A stretch of DNA of 64,000 nt from an uncultured Eggerthellaceae bacterium (GCA_937892845.1 CALBGP010000032.1:1-64000), one strand, 5' to 3'; counted from the first letter of the stretch, positions 43,399 to 52,308 are shown. Notes: generated from the letters alone by a model not told the origin. Numbers and translations are program-made.

Positions 43399-44652
43399 AT
43401 GACTTCAAGACAAGGTCGACGTCTGCGCCGCGTAACCCCAACCATCAATCGAGTAGCGGAAGAGCGTCCGCCCGTCCCCGAAATAACCTGCCCGCATTGC
43501 GGCGGGGCTTTTCCGGCAGTGTTCGAAAGCGTCCTTGATGCAGCACTGATCTGCCCGCATTGCAAAAGCCACGTAACCGAAGCCGACTATGCGAAAGCCG
43601 CAGTGCCGCCCAGAGCGAGACGTCTTGCGTGCGGAAGACGCATTCAGATGCTCAACCGACCAGCTCAGGCGATTCGCTCATTTGCGGAAAATCACAAAGA
43701 AACCCTCTGCGGTCCAGCCAGAAAGGCCGCAGAAGCTGCAGGCCGGCTGCTTGAGCGATTGGTGGCCGCCCCCGTCAACTGGACGCAGCGGCAGGCGAAC
43801 GAAGCATCGGCACGCTTGGCATCCCTGGCCCGTGACGGCTACTACGCCTCGGTCTGGCATTGCCGCACCCGCATTCCCCTGCATGACAGCGGCAAAACAT
43901 CGCTTGAGGCGAAATACAGCACTTCCAACCGCCTGCTATTGACAACAAAGACCGATTCCCTCGATTACTTCGGAACAATCGGCGAATTCTCCGTGTTCTC
44001 AGCCTTGCAGGAGCAAACCAAAATCGTCGATTCACCTCTGTACGGATGCATCCTTGTCCCTAATCTCTACATCCCCATCCCTGAAAACCAACGCAGAGAC
44101 GGAATGTCGTATTGGCGCCAAATCGACCTGGTGATTCTTGCACCCGAGTGCGCATGCGTCGTGGAAGTGAAACATTGGGCCACAAACGTGTTCGTTGATT
44201 TCAAAACCGGCGACATCTTCGCAACGAGAGCCGCAAAATCCGGGACCGGGAAACGCAAGCCCATTGAAAAAGATGGGAAACGGTATTTCTTCAGAGGAAC
44301 CCTCGATCAGAATTCCACACACGCAGAGGCATTCGATGCCGTATGCCCCGATTATCCGTTCGATCGCATTTTCGAAGCCACGGTGTTCAGCGGCTGCCAT
44401 AAATTCAAGAGCAGCTTCAAAGGATTCGACGACAACGTGTACGCAGGGGCCTTCGATGCCGAACGACGCGGCCTCATCGAAGCATTCGGAAGCGTCCGGA
44501 AAAATCTTGACCCCCGTTTGTCCCAGGACCGCCTTGCCGAACTTGCCGAATCGCTGCTTGAACGGTTCGGCGATCTGAACCAGAAGCGAGGGCCCATCCA
44601 TATGGCAATACTCGACCGTCGGAGCAAAAGCCGAACACCCTCAATCGCATGA
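43399..44652 (+). CDS. NERD-domain protein with N-terminal zinc ribbon
   Basis: A 417-residue protein. Residues of about 30-56 hold CPHCGG...CPHCKS, a zinc ribbon. A Lys/Arg-rich helical stretch follows, then the NERD (nuclease-related) domain: GTIGEFSVFSALQE, GCILVPNLYIP, WRQIDLVILAPECACVVEVKHW and the later DAVCPDYPFDRIFEATVFSG. The D-x(n)-E-x-K pattern (IDLV...VEVKHW) is the metal site of a restriction-endonuclease-like fold. NERD proteins are thought to act on DNA. The start follows AAGGGAG. It is convergent with the respiratory block. Confidence 0.87.
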   Translation: MTSRQGRRLRRVTPTINRVAEERPPVPEITCPHCGGAFPAVFESVLDAALICPHCKSHVTEADYAKAAVPPRARRLACGRRIQMLNRPAQAIRSFAENHKETLCGPARKAAEAAGRLLERLVAAPVNWTQRQANEASARLASLARDGYYASVWHCRTRIPLHDSGKTSLEAKYSTSNRLLLTTKTDSLDYFGTIGEFSVFSALQEQTKIVDSPLYGCILVPNLYIPIPENQRRDGMSYWRQIDLVILAPECACVVEVKHWATNVFVDFKTGDIFATRAAKSGTGKRKPIEKDGKRYFFRGTLDQNSTHAEAFDAVCPDYPFDRIFEATVFSGCHKFKSSFKGFDDNVYAGAFDAERRGLIEAFGSVRKNLDPRLSQDRLAELAESLLERFGDLNQKRGPIHMAILDRRSKSRTPSIA

Positions 44653-44665
44653 GGGCGCAACCGCC

Positions 44666-45349
44666 TCAGCCTTCTTTGGCCGCCTTTGCCGTGTCAAGAC
44701 GCCAGCGCGCAATGCGGCCGACGGCGTAGCCGCCAAACAGCACCGTATAGATAGCCACACCGGCAATCGCTGACCCGCCGCCCGCAAAGGCTGCCGGAGC
44801 AAGCATGCACATCAGGTGCACGTAGGTAAGACCGAAAAACACATACGCCCAACGCTGCACCTTCTTCCAGTTCGCCGTGCGCATGAGCTTTTTGACGAAT
44901 CCCAAAGACGTAACGCCCAGCACTGTCAGAAGCACCAGCAGCACTGCAGCTGTGGCCAAAGACACACCCATGAACGCATCGACATTTCCCGCAAAGGCAC
45001 GTGCGGCATACGGAGCAACATAAAGGGCAACGTGACCCACGCAAAGAATGCACGCCAAAATGGAGAGCTCAGTGCGAACGGAGCGCAGGCGAATGCCCAG
45101 CTTTGAATCAACGGGAAGCACGCCTACGAACATGACCACCGAGAACAACGCAAGGGCAACCATGCATCTGCGCACAAGCAGGATCAACGGTTTCCACCAT
45201 CCGCCGTCGAGTGCACCCGCGAATCCAGCGAACATGATGACCACAGCCACAATGGCAGCCCCATAGAACAACCAGGGCACTTTTCTGAGAACCCCGGCAA
45301 GAGCAACGGATGCAACAGCGGTAACGATGAGAATCAGGGCGAAGGTCAT
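44666..45349 (-). CDS. b-type cytochrome-like membrane protein
   Basis: A 227-residue integral membrane protein with about six helices, similar in layout to ferric-reductase/YedZ-like transmembrane domains. His residues lie inside helices at LACILCVGHVALYVAPY and FFGLTYVHLMCML and would be candidate haem ligands. It is last in the minus-strand molybdoenzyme block, 175 nt after the TorD-like gene. A role as electron donor to the exported oxidoreductase is inferred. A different family of small membrane haem protein is possible. Confidence 0.72.
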   Translation of the reverse strand: MTFALILIVTAVASVALAGVLRKVPWLFYGAAIVAVVIMFAGFAGALDGGWWKPLILLVRRCMVALALFSVVMFVGVLPVDSKLGIRLRSVRTELSILACILCVGHVALYVAPYAARAFAGNVDAFMGVSLATAAVLLVLLTVLGVTSLGFVKKLMRTANWKKVQRWAYVFFGLTYVHLMCMLAPAAFAGGGSAIAGVAIYTVLFGGYAVGRIARWRLDTAKAAKEG

Positions 45350-45467
45350 TGATGTTCCTTCCTAAAATCGCGAGCAATGGTCGCAGGCACAGAAACCCTC
45401 GGCTCGGGCATCCGAGGTCAGGACGCCAGCAGGCGGCATATCGAACAAACGGACAGGCCCGGAGCCA

Positions 45468-45503
45468 GCGCACCTTCCCGGGAGGGGGATCGGGAAGATG
45501 CGC
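45468..45503 (-). other. Intercistronic hairpin between torD-like and cytochrome genes
   Basis: Arms of 13 bp with one mismatch (GCGCACCTTCCCG against CGGGAAGATGCGC) and a 10-nt loop. No T-run follows on the minus strand, so it may be a processing or stability element rather than a full terminator. Confidence 0.4.
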
Positions 45504-45524
45504 TGCTGCGTCGAAACAGCCGGT

Positions 45525-46193
45525 TTATTCGGTCGCCGTCAAAACAATCGATAGGAAACCGGCGGCATCTTCGTAGAAGGGGCGGCGCGCCTGCTCTCTC
45601 AAAGTATCGACGAGCCACGTCGCATAGGGGCGGAAATACTCCGTCATGAACCTGGAGAAATCATCATCGGCGACCTCGAAACCTTCCGGCACCGCCACTG
45701 CACCCGCGCAAACAAGCTGCAGGTACTTGGCAAATTCGCACATGGTTCCGAAATGATCGAGCGGATCGTTCGCCTGACCGGAGGGGAGGTCTTTGGCGAC
45801 GCCGCAACAATGCATGAACCGCTCGATTTCAAGAGACTGTTTGCTCACGAACAGCAGGCCATCCTGACCCTGCTGTTGAGCAGCCCAAATGCCTGCAAAC
45901 GGAGTGATGATGGGAAGTTTTTCACCCACGAACAGCCGCGTATACTCGGCACGGACTTCATGCAGCACCTCATCGGCATTGCGACCGGCATAGCAGGAAA
46001 ACAATTCCGGCAAACCTTCGGCAAAGCACCCCGACTGCTCCATCAATGCAGTTGAAACCTCATTGCACGCAGCGCCGAATTCACCCGAAGCAAGTGCTTC
46101 GGCAAGCTTGCCATCAGGCAGAAGGAACATCAGCGAGAGCAGTTCGAATGCAGTCGCCCGCACCATGCTCTGCTCGGCCTCGATTTTATCCAT
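45525..46193 (-). CDS. TorD/DmsD-family molybdoenzyme chaperone
   Basis: A 222-residue all-helical cytoplasmic chaperone. VRATAFELLSLMFLLP and HEVRAEYTRLFVGEKLPIITPFAGIWAA contain the family core E-x-x-x-L-F near a Pro-rich turn, and DPLDHFGTMCEFAKYL is the conserved DH-x-x-x-E motif. Such proteins bind the Tat signal of the catalytic subunit and help cofactor loading before export. It lies downstream of the 4Fe-4S subunit gene, separated by a hairpin. Confidence 0.9.
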   Translation of the reverse strand: MDKIEAEQSMVRATAFELLSLMFLLPDGKLAEALASGEFGAACNEVSTALMEQSGCFAEGLPELFSCYAGRNADEVLHEVRAEYTRLFVGEKLPIITPFAGIWAAQQQGQDGLLFVSKQSLEIERFMHCCGVAKDLPSGQANDPLDHFGTMCEFAKYLQLVCAGAVAVPEGFEVADDDFSRFMTEYFRPYATWLVDTLREQARRPFYEDAAGFLSIVLTATE

Positions 46194-46218
46194 CCCCTAC
46201 TTCCCTTCCATTGAAAGC

Positions 46219-46252
46219 CTGCATGCACCGCCCCGAAGAACGGTGCATGCAG
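46219..46252 (-). terminator. Hairpin between the 4Fe-4S subunit and chaperone genes
   Basis: Perfect 12-bp arms CTGCATGCACCG and CGGTGCATGCAG with a 10-nt loop, followed on the minus strand by GCTTTC. With only three T residues it is more likely a partial terminator that lowers expression of the downstream chaperone. Confidence 0.5.
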
Positions 46253-46263
46253 CATCGTAAACC

Positions 46264-46887
46264 TTAAATCAGGTAGTACACATTCGGGCCGGTTCCCTGG
46301 TCGGCCAAGAGCTGCTTGTACTCACGCTTTGACAAAACCTGCGAGATCTCAGACTCGGGATCGTCCAGGTCGCCGAAATAGCGAGCATATGCGGGGCACA
46401 GGTCAATGCATACGGGACGTTCGCCCTTATCGATTTTCTCAACGCAGAACGTGCATTTCTCCATGGTCTTGGGCTTATGGGACTGGGAATCAAGGTCGCC
46501 CAGCACGAAGTCCAAAGGATACGTGGGCTCATCGGGAAGCAGGCTGCGAACCCCCTCATAGGGGCATGCTGCAACACAGGTCTCGCAGCCGATGCACTTC
46601 TCATTGTCGATAAGAACCAGACCGTCTTCGTCACGCTTATATGCAGCACCGGTAGGACATGCCGCCACACACAGGGGCATATCGCAATGCTGACAGGCGA
46701 AAGTGTAGAAGCCCATGGTCACCTCAGGAAAGGTGCCGCCAGCCTGACGGAACACCTCGCCGCCTTCGGTCTTGGCGCGGCTGTACAGTATCTCACTCGG
46801 CAGATTATGCTCTACACGACAAGACATGGAGCACATGTTGCAGCCCGTGCAACGATTCATATCGATTGCCATTCCATACTTAGTCAT
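46264..46887 (-). CDS. Molybdoenzyme 4Fe-4S electron-transfer subunit (DmsB-like)
   Basis: A 207-residue iron-sulfur subunit for four clusters. The Cys groups are CTGCNMCSMSC, CQHCDMPLCVAACP, CIGCETCVAACP and CTFC...CIDLCP. It passes electrons between the membrane quinol module and the molybdenum subunit, and is carried through the Tat pathway with its partner, since it has no signal of its own. It starts 14 nt after the catalytic subunit stop. Length and motif order are normal. Confidence 0.95.
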   Translation of the reverse strand: MTKYGMAIDMNRCTGCNMCSMSCRVEHNLPSEILYSRAKTEGGEVFRQAGGTFPEVTMGFYTFACQHCDMPLCVAACPTGAAYKRDEDGLVLIDNEKCIGCETCVAACPYEGVRSLLPDEPTYPLDFVLGDLDSQSHKPKTMEKCTFCVEKIDKGERPVCIDLCPAYARYFGDLDDPESEISQVLSKREYKQLLADQGTGPNVYYLI

Positions 46888-46901
46888 CGGTGAGCACCTC
46901 C

Positions 46902-49397
46902 TTACAGTTTCTCGACTTCGCAGATCCAGTCATTGAAGTTATTATTGCTGGTCACATCATCAGGGCACCAACGGGTGAGCGACTGGGCATAACCGTCCTC
47001 AAACTCATCCCAGGTGAAGCCGTGGGGAACCCACACGGAATCCTTGCGGATGCCCTCGGTGACCAGAGCGTTCAGAACAACGTAGCCATGATCGTTGTAA
47101 ATGCGCACCTTATCGCCGGTCTGGATTCCGCGTTCAGCTGCCGCTTCGGGATGGATGCGGCAGAAAGGCTGCCCTTCGAGCTTGCGGAAATCATTGAGCC
47201 AAGGATGGCGCACCCACAGAGTCTGGCCGTGGTACAAGTCATGGTTGCTGAAGCCGTACAGGGGGTATTTCTCACGATCGGGATTGTCGGAATACGCCTC
47301 AATGGACTTCTTATAAAACGGCAGACGGTCCTGCAAGCCGAACTGCTGGCCCCAGCTGTCACGCGGCATCAGGTATTCCATGTAGAACTGAGTACGGCCA
47401 TAGGGGTTGTACTCAGGCGTAACATGGGCATCCATGGTGTAATCACCCAGCACGACTCCGTTTTCGGAAAGTGCATCGAACCCGACACCGGCTTCGATGT
47501 TCTCAGGCGTATCGAGGTAGGCACGCAGATAGTCGGTTCCTTCGCCCACGATCAAATCCTCGTAGCCCATCTTCACGGCAACGGCCTTGATGATATCGAA
47601 GTCGGACTTGGCGTCGCCGACCGGCTCGATGGCCTTCTGCTCGAAGATGCCGCCATCGATGTACTCATAGGTCTCCCATGACATGCAGCACGGAAGCACC
47701 AAGTCAGAGTAGTGGGCGGTGGTGGTCATGATGGTATCGATGGTAACGATGTAATCGATCTTGTCGTACGCCTTCAGCATGGCGGAAGAGCCTGAGAAGT
47801 TGTCCAGAGGATTGGCGCACATATTCACCAAGGTTCCCATATGGAAATCCTTGCCGGCCCATTTGCCGGTCTCCGCGATTTGAACGATCCAGTCACCGGT
47901 GAAATGGTTGCCAGGCACTGCATCGGCAAGCGTCAGGGCCTCTTCGTTGAACGTGATGGGCTTCTTGAACATTGTGGCGCTCTCGTGGCCCAGATTGATG
48001 GAACCCACATAGGATCCGCCGGGGATGCCCGCGCTTCCGGTCAAAGAAACCAGGAGCCCGATGAGGAAATAAATGCGCCAAGACTCATACGTATGCTCGA
48101 GACCGTAGTTGATGTAGTAGCTGGTCGGTCCTTCGGTTGCGCACGTACGGGCAAGATTCTCGATCTGCTCGGCCGGAATCCCGCATTCTTCGGCTGCAAA
48201 TTCGACCGTAAACGGTGCGATATTCTCCATAGCCGCATCGAACACGGTGCGCACGCTGACACCCTCGGCATCGAAAGCGCCGTGGATGGCGGGGTTTTTC
48301 GCCTCGGTATGGGCCACAAAGGCCTGGGCGTCTTCGTCCCAGACTACGGGCACATCGGCATCCGAGCCGGCCTCCGCCTTACCCAAAGCGGAGAGACGCA
48401 GATAGGTGCCCTTCTCATCGATGAGGAACGGGGCGACGGACTTGTTCTTGAGGTAGTCCCAATTCGCCAGGTCGTTGTCGACTATGTAATGGATCATGCC
48501 GCACATGAGGGCTGCGTCGGTGCCGGTGCGCACAGGGATCCACTCATCCGAATGCGCGGCAGTGCTCGTAAACAAAGGATCGATGGTGATGAGCTTGGCC
48601 CCGTTCTCGCGGCCCTTGCAGATCCAGTTCCATGCGGCGCGGCAGAACGACGCCTCTGCAGGATTGGAGCCCCAGGAGACGATGGTTTTAGCGTTGGCCA
48701 AATCCTCAACAGCGCTTTGAGGAGTGGATAGATGGACGAAGTTGAACACGATGCCAGCCATGTCATGCCCGACAGACAGAACGGTACCGCCCGTCTTCTG
48801 AATCAATCGGGAATTGGCGAATCCGGCGGTGAATGCCGGAAGCGGCGCGATGGTGCCGTCAGGGCCCATAACGCTGTTGATGATGCCTGTAGGCGTGCCG
48901 TTAAGCTTGCCGTTCATGTTGCCGGCACCGCCCTGCCACATGTTGGACTCGCCACCGTAGGTTTCCATGCTGGTCTTAAGCTGATTGGCGAAAAGCTCGA
49001 TAGCTTCATCCCAGGTGATTTGCTCCCATTCGCCGCTACCGCGTTCGCCGACGCGCTTCATGGGATGCAGAAGACGGCTTTCGCCGTAAATGCGAAGCGG
49101 GTTGGAAACACCCCTCACGCAGCCGACACGCAGACCCTCGTTCTCTTTAGGGAACTGCATGGGAAGTGTTCGAACGATCTTGCCCTCGCGCACGGTGGCC
49201 TGCAGGGCGCAGCGGCCGCCGCAGTTGCCATGGCAGGTCGAAATAAACGTCTGCTCTTCGGCCCCCTGGACTTCGCCGGCAGCATCACCCGAGGTGTCTA
49301 CGCTCTTGCAGCCAGCCAGGCCGGAAGCGGCCATGGCACCCGCAGCGAGAGCCGTGGTCGCCAGAAACGACCGACGGGTCAGCTTGGTGTTGCCCAT
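46902..49397 (-). CDS. Tat-exported molybdopterin oxidoreductase, catalytic subunit (DmsA-like)
   Basis: An 831-residue DMSO-reductase-superfamily enzyme. The start has a Tat motif (TRRSFLAT) and a lipobox-like LAGC. The 4Fe-4S site is CHGNCGGRC with a fourth Cys in VGCVRG. The molybdopterin regions IVSWGSNPAEASF, LITIDPLFT and the C-terminal WVRHPWLNDFRKLEG are present. At the place where DmsA has GDYS (Mo-binding Ser), this protein reads GHDMA, so the Mo ligand may differ. The substrate is unknown. It heads an operon with the iron-sulfur, chaperone and cytochrome genes, behind two CCTAGGATT sites. Confidence 0.93.
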   Translation of the reverse strand: MGNTKLTRRSFLATTALAAGAMAASGLAGCKSVDTSGDAAGEVQGAEEQTFISTCHGNCGGRCALQATVREGKIVRTLPMQFPKENEGLRVGCVRGVSNPLRIYGESRLLHPMKRVGERGSGEWEQITWDEAIELFANQLKTSMETYGGESNMWQGGAGNMNGKLNGTPTGIINSVMGPDGTIAPLPAFTAGFANSRLIQKTGGTVLSVGHDMAGIVFNFVHLSTPQSAVEDLANAKTIVSWGSNPAEASFCRAAWNWICKGRENGAKLITIDPLFTSTAAHSDEWIPVRTGTDAALMCGMIHYIVDNDLANWDYLKNKSVAPFLIDEKGTYLRLSALGKAEAGSDADVPVVWDEDAQAFVAHTEAKNPAIHGAFDAEGVSVRTVFDAAMENIAPFTVEFAAEECGIPAEQIENLARTCATEGPTSYYINYGLEHTYESWRIYFLIGLLVSLTGSAGIPGGSYVGSINLGHESATMFKKPITFNEEALTLADAVPGNHFTGDWIVQIAETGKWAGKDFHMGTLVNMCANPLDNFSGSSAMLKAYDKIDYIVTIDTIMTTTAHYSDLVLPCCMSWETYEYIDGGIFEQKAIEPVGDAKSDFDIIKAVAVKMGYEDLIVGEGTDYLRAYLDTPENIEAGVGFDALSENGVVLGDYTMDAHVTPEYNPYGRTQFYMEYLMPRDSWGQQFGLQDRLPFYKKSIEAYSDNPDREKYPLYGFSNHDLYHGQTLWVRHPWLNDFRKLEGQPFCRIHPEAAAERGIQTGDKVRIYNDHGYVVLNALVTEGIRKDSVWVPHGFTWDEFEDGYAQSLTRWCPDDVTSNNNFNDWICEVEKL

Positions 49398-49558
49398 ATT
49401 CTCCTCCTATCGATCGGAGGATGCCGGCATCCGCATGGCCGTGCGGAATCACCGACAACCCTCCCCTCCATCACAGCCCAAGAAACGTCCCCGCCCTCAG
49501 GCCATGCCTCCTCTAATGGAAATCGATCAATTCCGTAATCCGCATACTAGCATCATCT

Positions 49559-49605
49559 ATCCTAGGATTGAAGCATATTTCCTAGGATTAGTTATACTAT
49601 GTCAA
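49559..49605 (-). promoter_or_regulatory. Promoter and twin CCTAGGATT sites of the molybdoenzyme operon
   Basis: Two copies of CCTAGGATT (palindromic core TCCTAGGA) start at 49561 and 49581, 20 bp apart, so on the same face of the helix. On the minus strand TTGACA (49605-49600) is a perfect -35; the matching -10 would overlap the nearer copy. Most of the 300-bp gap before the operon is otherwise without signal. A repressor that blocks the -10 is one reading; an activator is another. Confidence 0.55.
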
Positions 49606-49633
49606 TAATAATAGCCGCAACGAGCGCACGATG

Positions 49634-49665
49634 AAAAATGCCGCAACGGCAATCGTTGCGGCATT
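49634..49665 (-). terminator. Terminator of the NrfD-GntR-slipin operon
   Basis: Eleven-base perfect arms (AATGCCGCAAC and its complement, 49637-49665) with a 7-nt loop, followed on the minus strand by TTTTTC. It lies 32 nt after the slipin stop and separates that operon from the molybdoenzyme promoter. Confidence 0.85.
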
Positions 49666-49697
49666 CGAAGTTACGTCGGACACCCTCGGCCAGGGCG

Positions 49698-50672
49698 TTA
49701 TTTTACGAAAGGCAGCTTCACGCCCTCAGGCAGCACGTCGCCGAACCCTTCGCTGAAAGAGCTCGGAACCACAACCGTGCCGCCGGTCTCGCGGACGCTT
49801 TCATAAAGCAAGTGCATGGCGCGCAGCCTGATGGCCGCATCTCCGCCGCCATAGGTCTCCCCCACTTCAGCTGCGATATCGGAAATGTCCTGCTCGGCAT
49901 CCATGAGAATGATGCGGGCCTTACGCCTCTGTTCAGCCTGGGCTTCCTGGCTCATCACATCATGAAGCTCCGGGGGAATCAAAATATCGCGGACCTTCAC
50001 GCTCAAAATGGCAACGCCCCACTGCGACGCCTCATCCTCAAGCGCTTGCTTGATATCAATGTCAAGCTGCTCTCGTCGGATGGCAACCTCGGCAGCGGTC
50101 AGCTGGCCTATGGCATCGCGCAATGCGGACTGAGCGACAAGCTTCACCGTACGGGAAAAATCAGCAATCTCATTGCAGGCGGCCTTTGCGTCATAGACCA
50201 TCCACAGAAGCACCGCATTCACGTCAAGCGGAACCAGGTCGGCCGTCAGGGTCTCCTCCGCCTCGATAGTCGTGGCGCGCACACGGCAATCGACGCGCAT
50301 GGCATTCTGCTCGATGAAGGGAATCGTCCAGAAAAGACCAGGACCCGAAACGCGATTGAACTTCCCCAACCGCAACACCACCACACGCTCCCACTGCTGG
50401 GCGATATGGACTGACATGGTGGCAAGAACAGCCAGCACGAAAGACACCACCGCCACGGCAAGGCTGAACGAACCGAGCAGCGCCATCCCGGCAACCGACG
50501 ACAGCAACATGACGGAAGCGAACACGAACATGCTCAGCAAGATGACGCCGGCATTCGACACGCGCTCCCCCGCCGAATCATCAACGACTTCGGGCGCCAT
50601 CCTGAAGGAATCCTTCCTGCGGTCCGCGCATTCCCGGCTCGACGTCTTCTTGCTCTTTCCAGACATTGCCAT
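49698..50672 (-). CDS. SPFH/band 7 protein (slipin/stomatin type)
   Basis: A 324-residue membrane-associated protein. A hydrophobic N-terminal region (about 42-90, probably two segments) is followed by the slipin SPFH domain: WERVVVLRLGKFNRVSGPGLFWTIPFIEQ, MRVDCRVRATTIEAEETLTAD and AVLLWMVYDAKAA. The helical part contains SQEAQAEQRRKARIILMDAEQDI. Slipins organise membrane microdomains and often influence proteases or quinone enzymes. It is last in an operon with a GntR regulator and an NrfD-type protein, 4 nt after the regulator stop. Confidence 0.92.
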   Translation of the reverse strand: MAMSGKSKKTSSRECADRRKDSFRMAPEVVDDSAGERVSNAGVILLSMFVFASVMLLSSVAGMALLGSFSLAVAVVSFVLAVLATMSVHIAQQWERVVVLRLGKFNRVSGPGLFWTIPFIEQNAMRVDCRVRATTIEAEETLTADLVPLDVNAVLLWMVYDAKAACNEIADFSRTVKLVAQSALRDAIGQLTAAEVAIRREQLDIDIKQALEDEASQWGVAILSVKVRDILIPPELHDVMSQEAQAEQRRKARIILMDAEQDISDIAAEVGETYGGGDAAIRLRAMHLLYESVRETGGTVVVPSSFSEGFGDVLPEGVKLPFVK

Positions 50673-50676
50673 GCGC

Positions 50677-51162
50677 TCACGCCCTCTTGATATCGGAAGA
50701 ACCGGAACCTTCGCCTGTCAACGAAATCACATTCGATCCGGGAACACGATACGGAATGGACTCGGCCATGGCCAGCATCTTCGCGCGCAAGGCCATCCAT
50801 TCCGCGGTCTCCTCATAGGTGAGACCCATGCTCTTGCAGGCGCGCAGGCAATCATCGAGAACGGCTTCGATGTTCTTCGAGGAAGCCGCCTCCTGGCTGG
50901 GCAGGCTCTCCGATACGAAGACGCCCTTTCCCCTGATCGAGTTCAGGTACCCATCGGACTGCAGGCTCAAATACGCCTTGTTCACCGTATTGAAATTCAT
51001 GGATATCTCAGCTGCCAGCTCACGGATCTTCGGAAGCTGATCACCCGGTTTGAAATAACCCGATTCGATCAGATACGCCAACCGCTTGCGAAGCTGCAGC
51101 CAAGGCGGGGCTGTCGATTCCGCCTCAAGTTCGAAGGGAAATCTCCCAGTTCTCTCATCCAT
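50677..51162 (-). CDS. GntR family transcriptional regulator (YtrA-like)
   Basis: A 161-residue regulator with a GntR winged helix at residues of about 18-85 (WLQLRKRLAYLIESGYFKPGDQLPKIRELAAEISMNFNTVNKAYLSL...GKGVFV). The C-terminal domain is short (about 75 residues), as in the YtrA subfamily, where it serves dimerisation rather than a large ligand pocket. It lies between the NrfD-type gene (9-nt gap) and the slipin gene and probably controls this operon. Confidence 0.92.
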   Translation of the reverse strand: MDERTGRFPFELEAESTAPPWLQLRKRLAYLIESGYFKPGDQLPKIRELAAEISMNFNTVNKAYLSLQSDGYLNSIRGKGVFVSESLPSQEAASSKNIEAVLDDCLRACKSMGLTYEETAEWMALRAKMLAMAESIPYRVPGSNVISLTGEGSGSSDIKRA

Positions 51163-51171
51163 CCAATGCTC

Positions 51172-52089
51172 CTAAAATCCCAAGACGGGGTGCAAACCCG
51201 CTTCCACTATGCAATATCTCAAGGCAAAAGCCCCTGCAAACGCGCAAAACGTCGGCCCCATGACCATCCACAACCTGCCGGACCAACCGTCCTGGGCGCG
51301 CAAGATCAGCGCATCGAAAACGGTCAGCGCAACCACACCGAAGCCAACGAACGCTCCCCACCATGCAAAGGCCAAATCACCGTACATGAGCGCGGCCGCC
51401 GACGATGCGGCAGACTGAGCCGCAGACCCTTCTCCCGCGAATACAGCCGACGCCGCCAAAAAGCCAGCGGCGCACACCAATTCAAGTACTGCAAAAATAA
51501 AATCGGCCTTCAGCATGACGCGCTCGAATCCACGGAACCGCACATGCGAATCCGTCGCCTTCATCAGCGCCGTAAACGAAACGGCTCCACAGGAAAGCGA
51601 CGATAGCACGAACAGGGCCGGAAGCCATGGAGTATGCCACAACGCAACCGCCGGCATTGCCGACAAGAACAGCCCCGTGTACAATGCCACACCCAACCCT
51701 GACAAGACGCCCGCAACCGAAATGAGGCGCAGCACCATGGGATTTGCACCCGCGGCGCCGCAGCGCCACATGAAACCCGAAACCAGGCACAAGGCCGTAG
51801 CTATCACAATCAACCACGATCCGATGCTCAGATAGTTCGGCGAAGGCGGGAAGAACAGATAGACCAACGCACGGGAAATGCCCGCATCGGCCAGCAGCAC
51901 CGTCCCCGCAAGAACCAGAATCGCAGCCGCAGCGAAAAACGATGTGCCCAAAAGACGCGGATAGCTTCGGATGAAAGGCTCCGCCAGGCAGCGACCGGGA
52001 ATGCCCGCAGTTGCCAAGGACGCAATCGCGCACAGACCGCCGCCAAGGCCGCCCAGAAACAGATAGCACACGATCGCGAAATCGAACAC
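51172..52089 (-). CDS. NrfD/PsrC-type membrane quinol module
   Basis: A 305-residue membrane protein with about eight helices. The start VFDFAIVCYLFLGGLGGGLCAIAS and later SPNYLSIGSWLIV are typical of NrfD/PsrC quinol-binding subunits of molybdoenzymes. The GTG at 52089 has GGAAGGATCAGG upstream and is preferred to a longer start with no coding character. It has no catalytic partner in its own operon. The molybdoenzyme 2 kb downstream lacks such a subunit and shares an upstream motif, so the two may work together. Confidence 0.82.
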   Translation of the reverse strand: MFDFAIVCYLFLGGLGGGLCAIASLATAGIPGRCLAEPFIRSYPRLLGTSFFAAAAILVLAGTVLLADAGISRALVYLFFPPSPNYLSIGSWLIVIATALCLVSGFMWRCGAAGANPMVLRLISVAGVLSGLGVALYTGLFLSAMPAVALWHTPWLPALFVLSSLSCGAVSFTALMKATDSHVRFRGFERVMLKADFIFAVLELVCAAGFLAASAVFAGEGSAAQSAASSAAALMYGDLAFAWWGAFVGFGVVALTVFDALILRAQDGWSGRLWMVMGPTFCAFAGAFALRYCIVEAGLHPVLGF

Positions 52090-52150
52090 CCTGATCCTTC
52101 CGTTGCATGCAATGCGGCACGGTGCGCCGCGCCACCATTCTATCAGACCA

Positions 52151-52160
52151 ATCCTAAGAT
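52151..52160 (-). promoter_or_regulatory. Single ATCCTAAGAT site upstream of the NrfD-type gene
   Basis: ATCCTAAGAT lies 62 nt before the GTG start. It differs by one base from the ATCCTAGGAT sites of the molybdoenzyme operon. This is a possible shared binding site for one regulator. Confidence 0.35.
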
Positions 52161-52243
52161 TCGCATACGCTGAGAATCCCTCCTCGGCACACCGCTCGCC
52201 GAATAGGGCGCAGACGCACACCCCCTGTCCCTTCCCATGTACT

Positions 52244-52259
52244 CACGCGTATACGCGTG
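52244..52259 (+). promoter_or_regulatory. Perfect 16-bp palindrome upstream of the WYL regulator operon
   Basis: CACGCGTATACGCGTG, a perfect palindrome, lies 49 nt before the start of the small protein gene that precedes the WYL regulator. This is a likely operator, perhaps for the WYL protein itself. Confidence 0.5.
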
Positions 52260-52308
52260 CGCGTAGCATGGCCAGCGACAAATCCGAGCAGACGAAACGA
52301 GGCGAATC

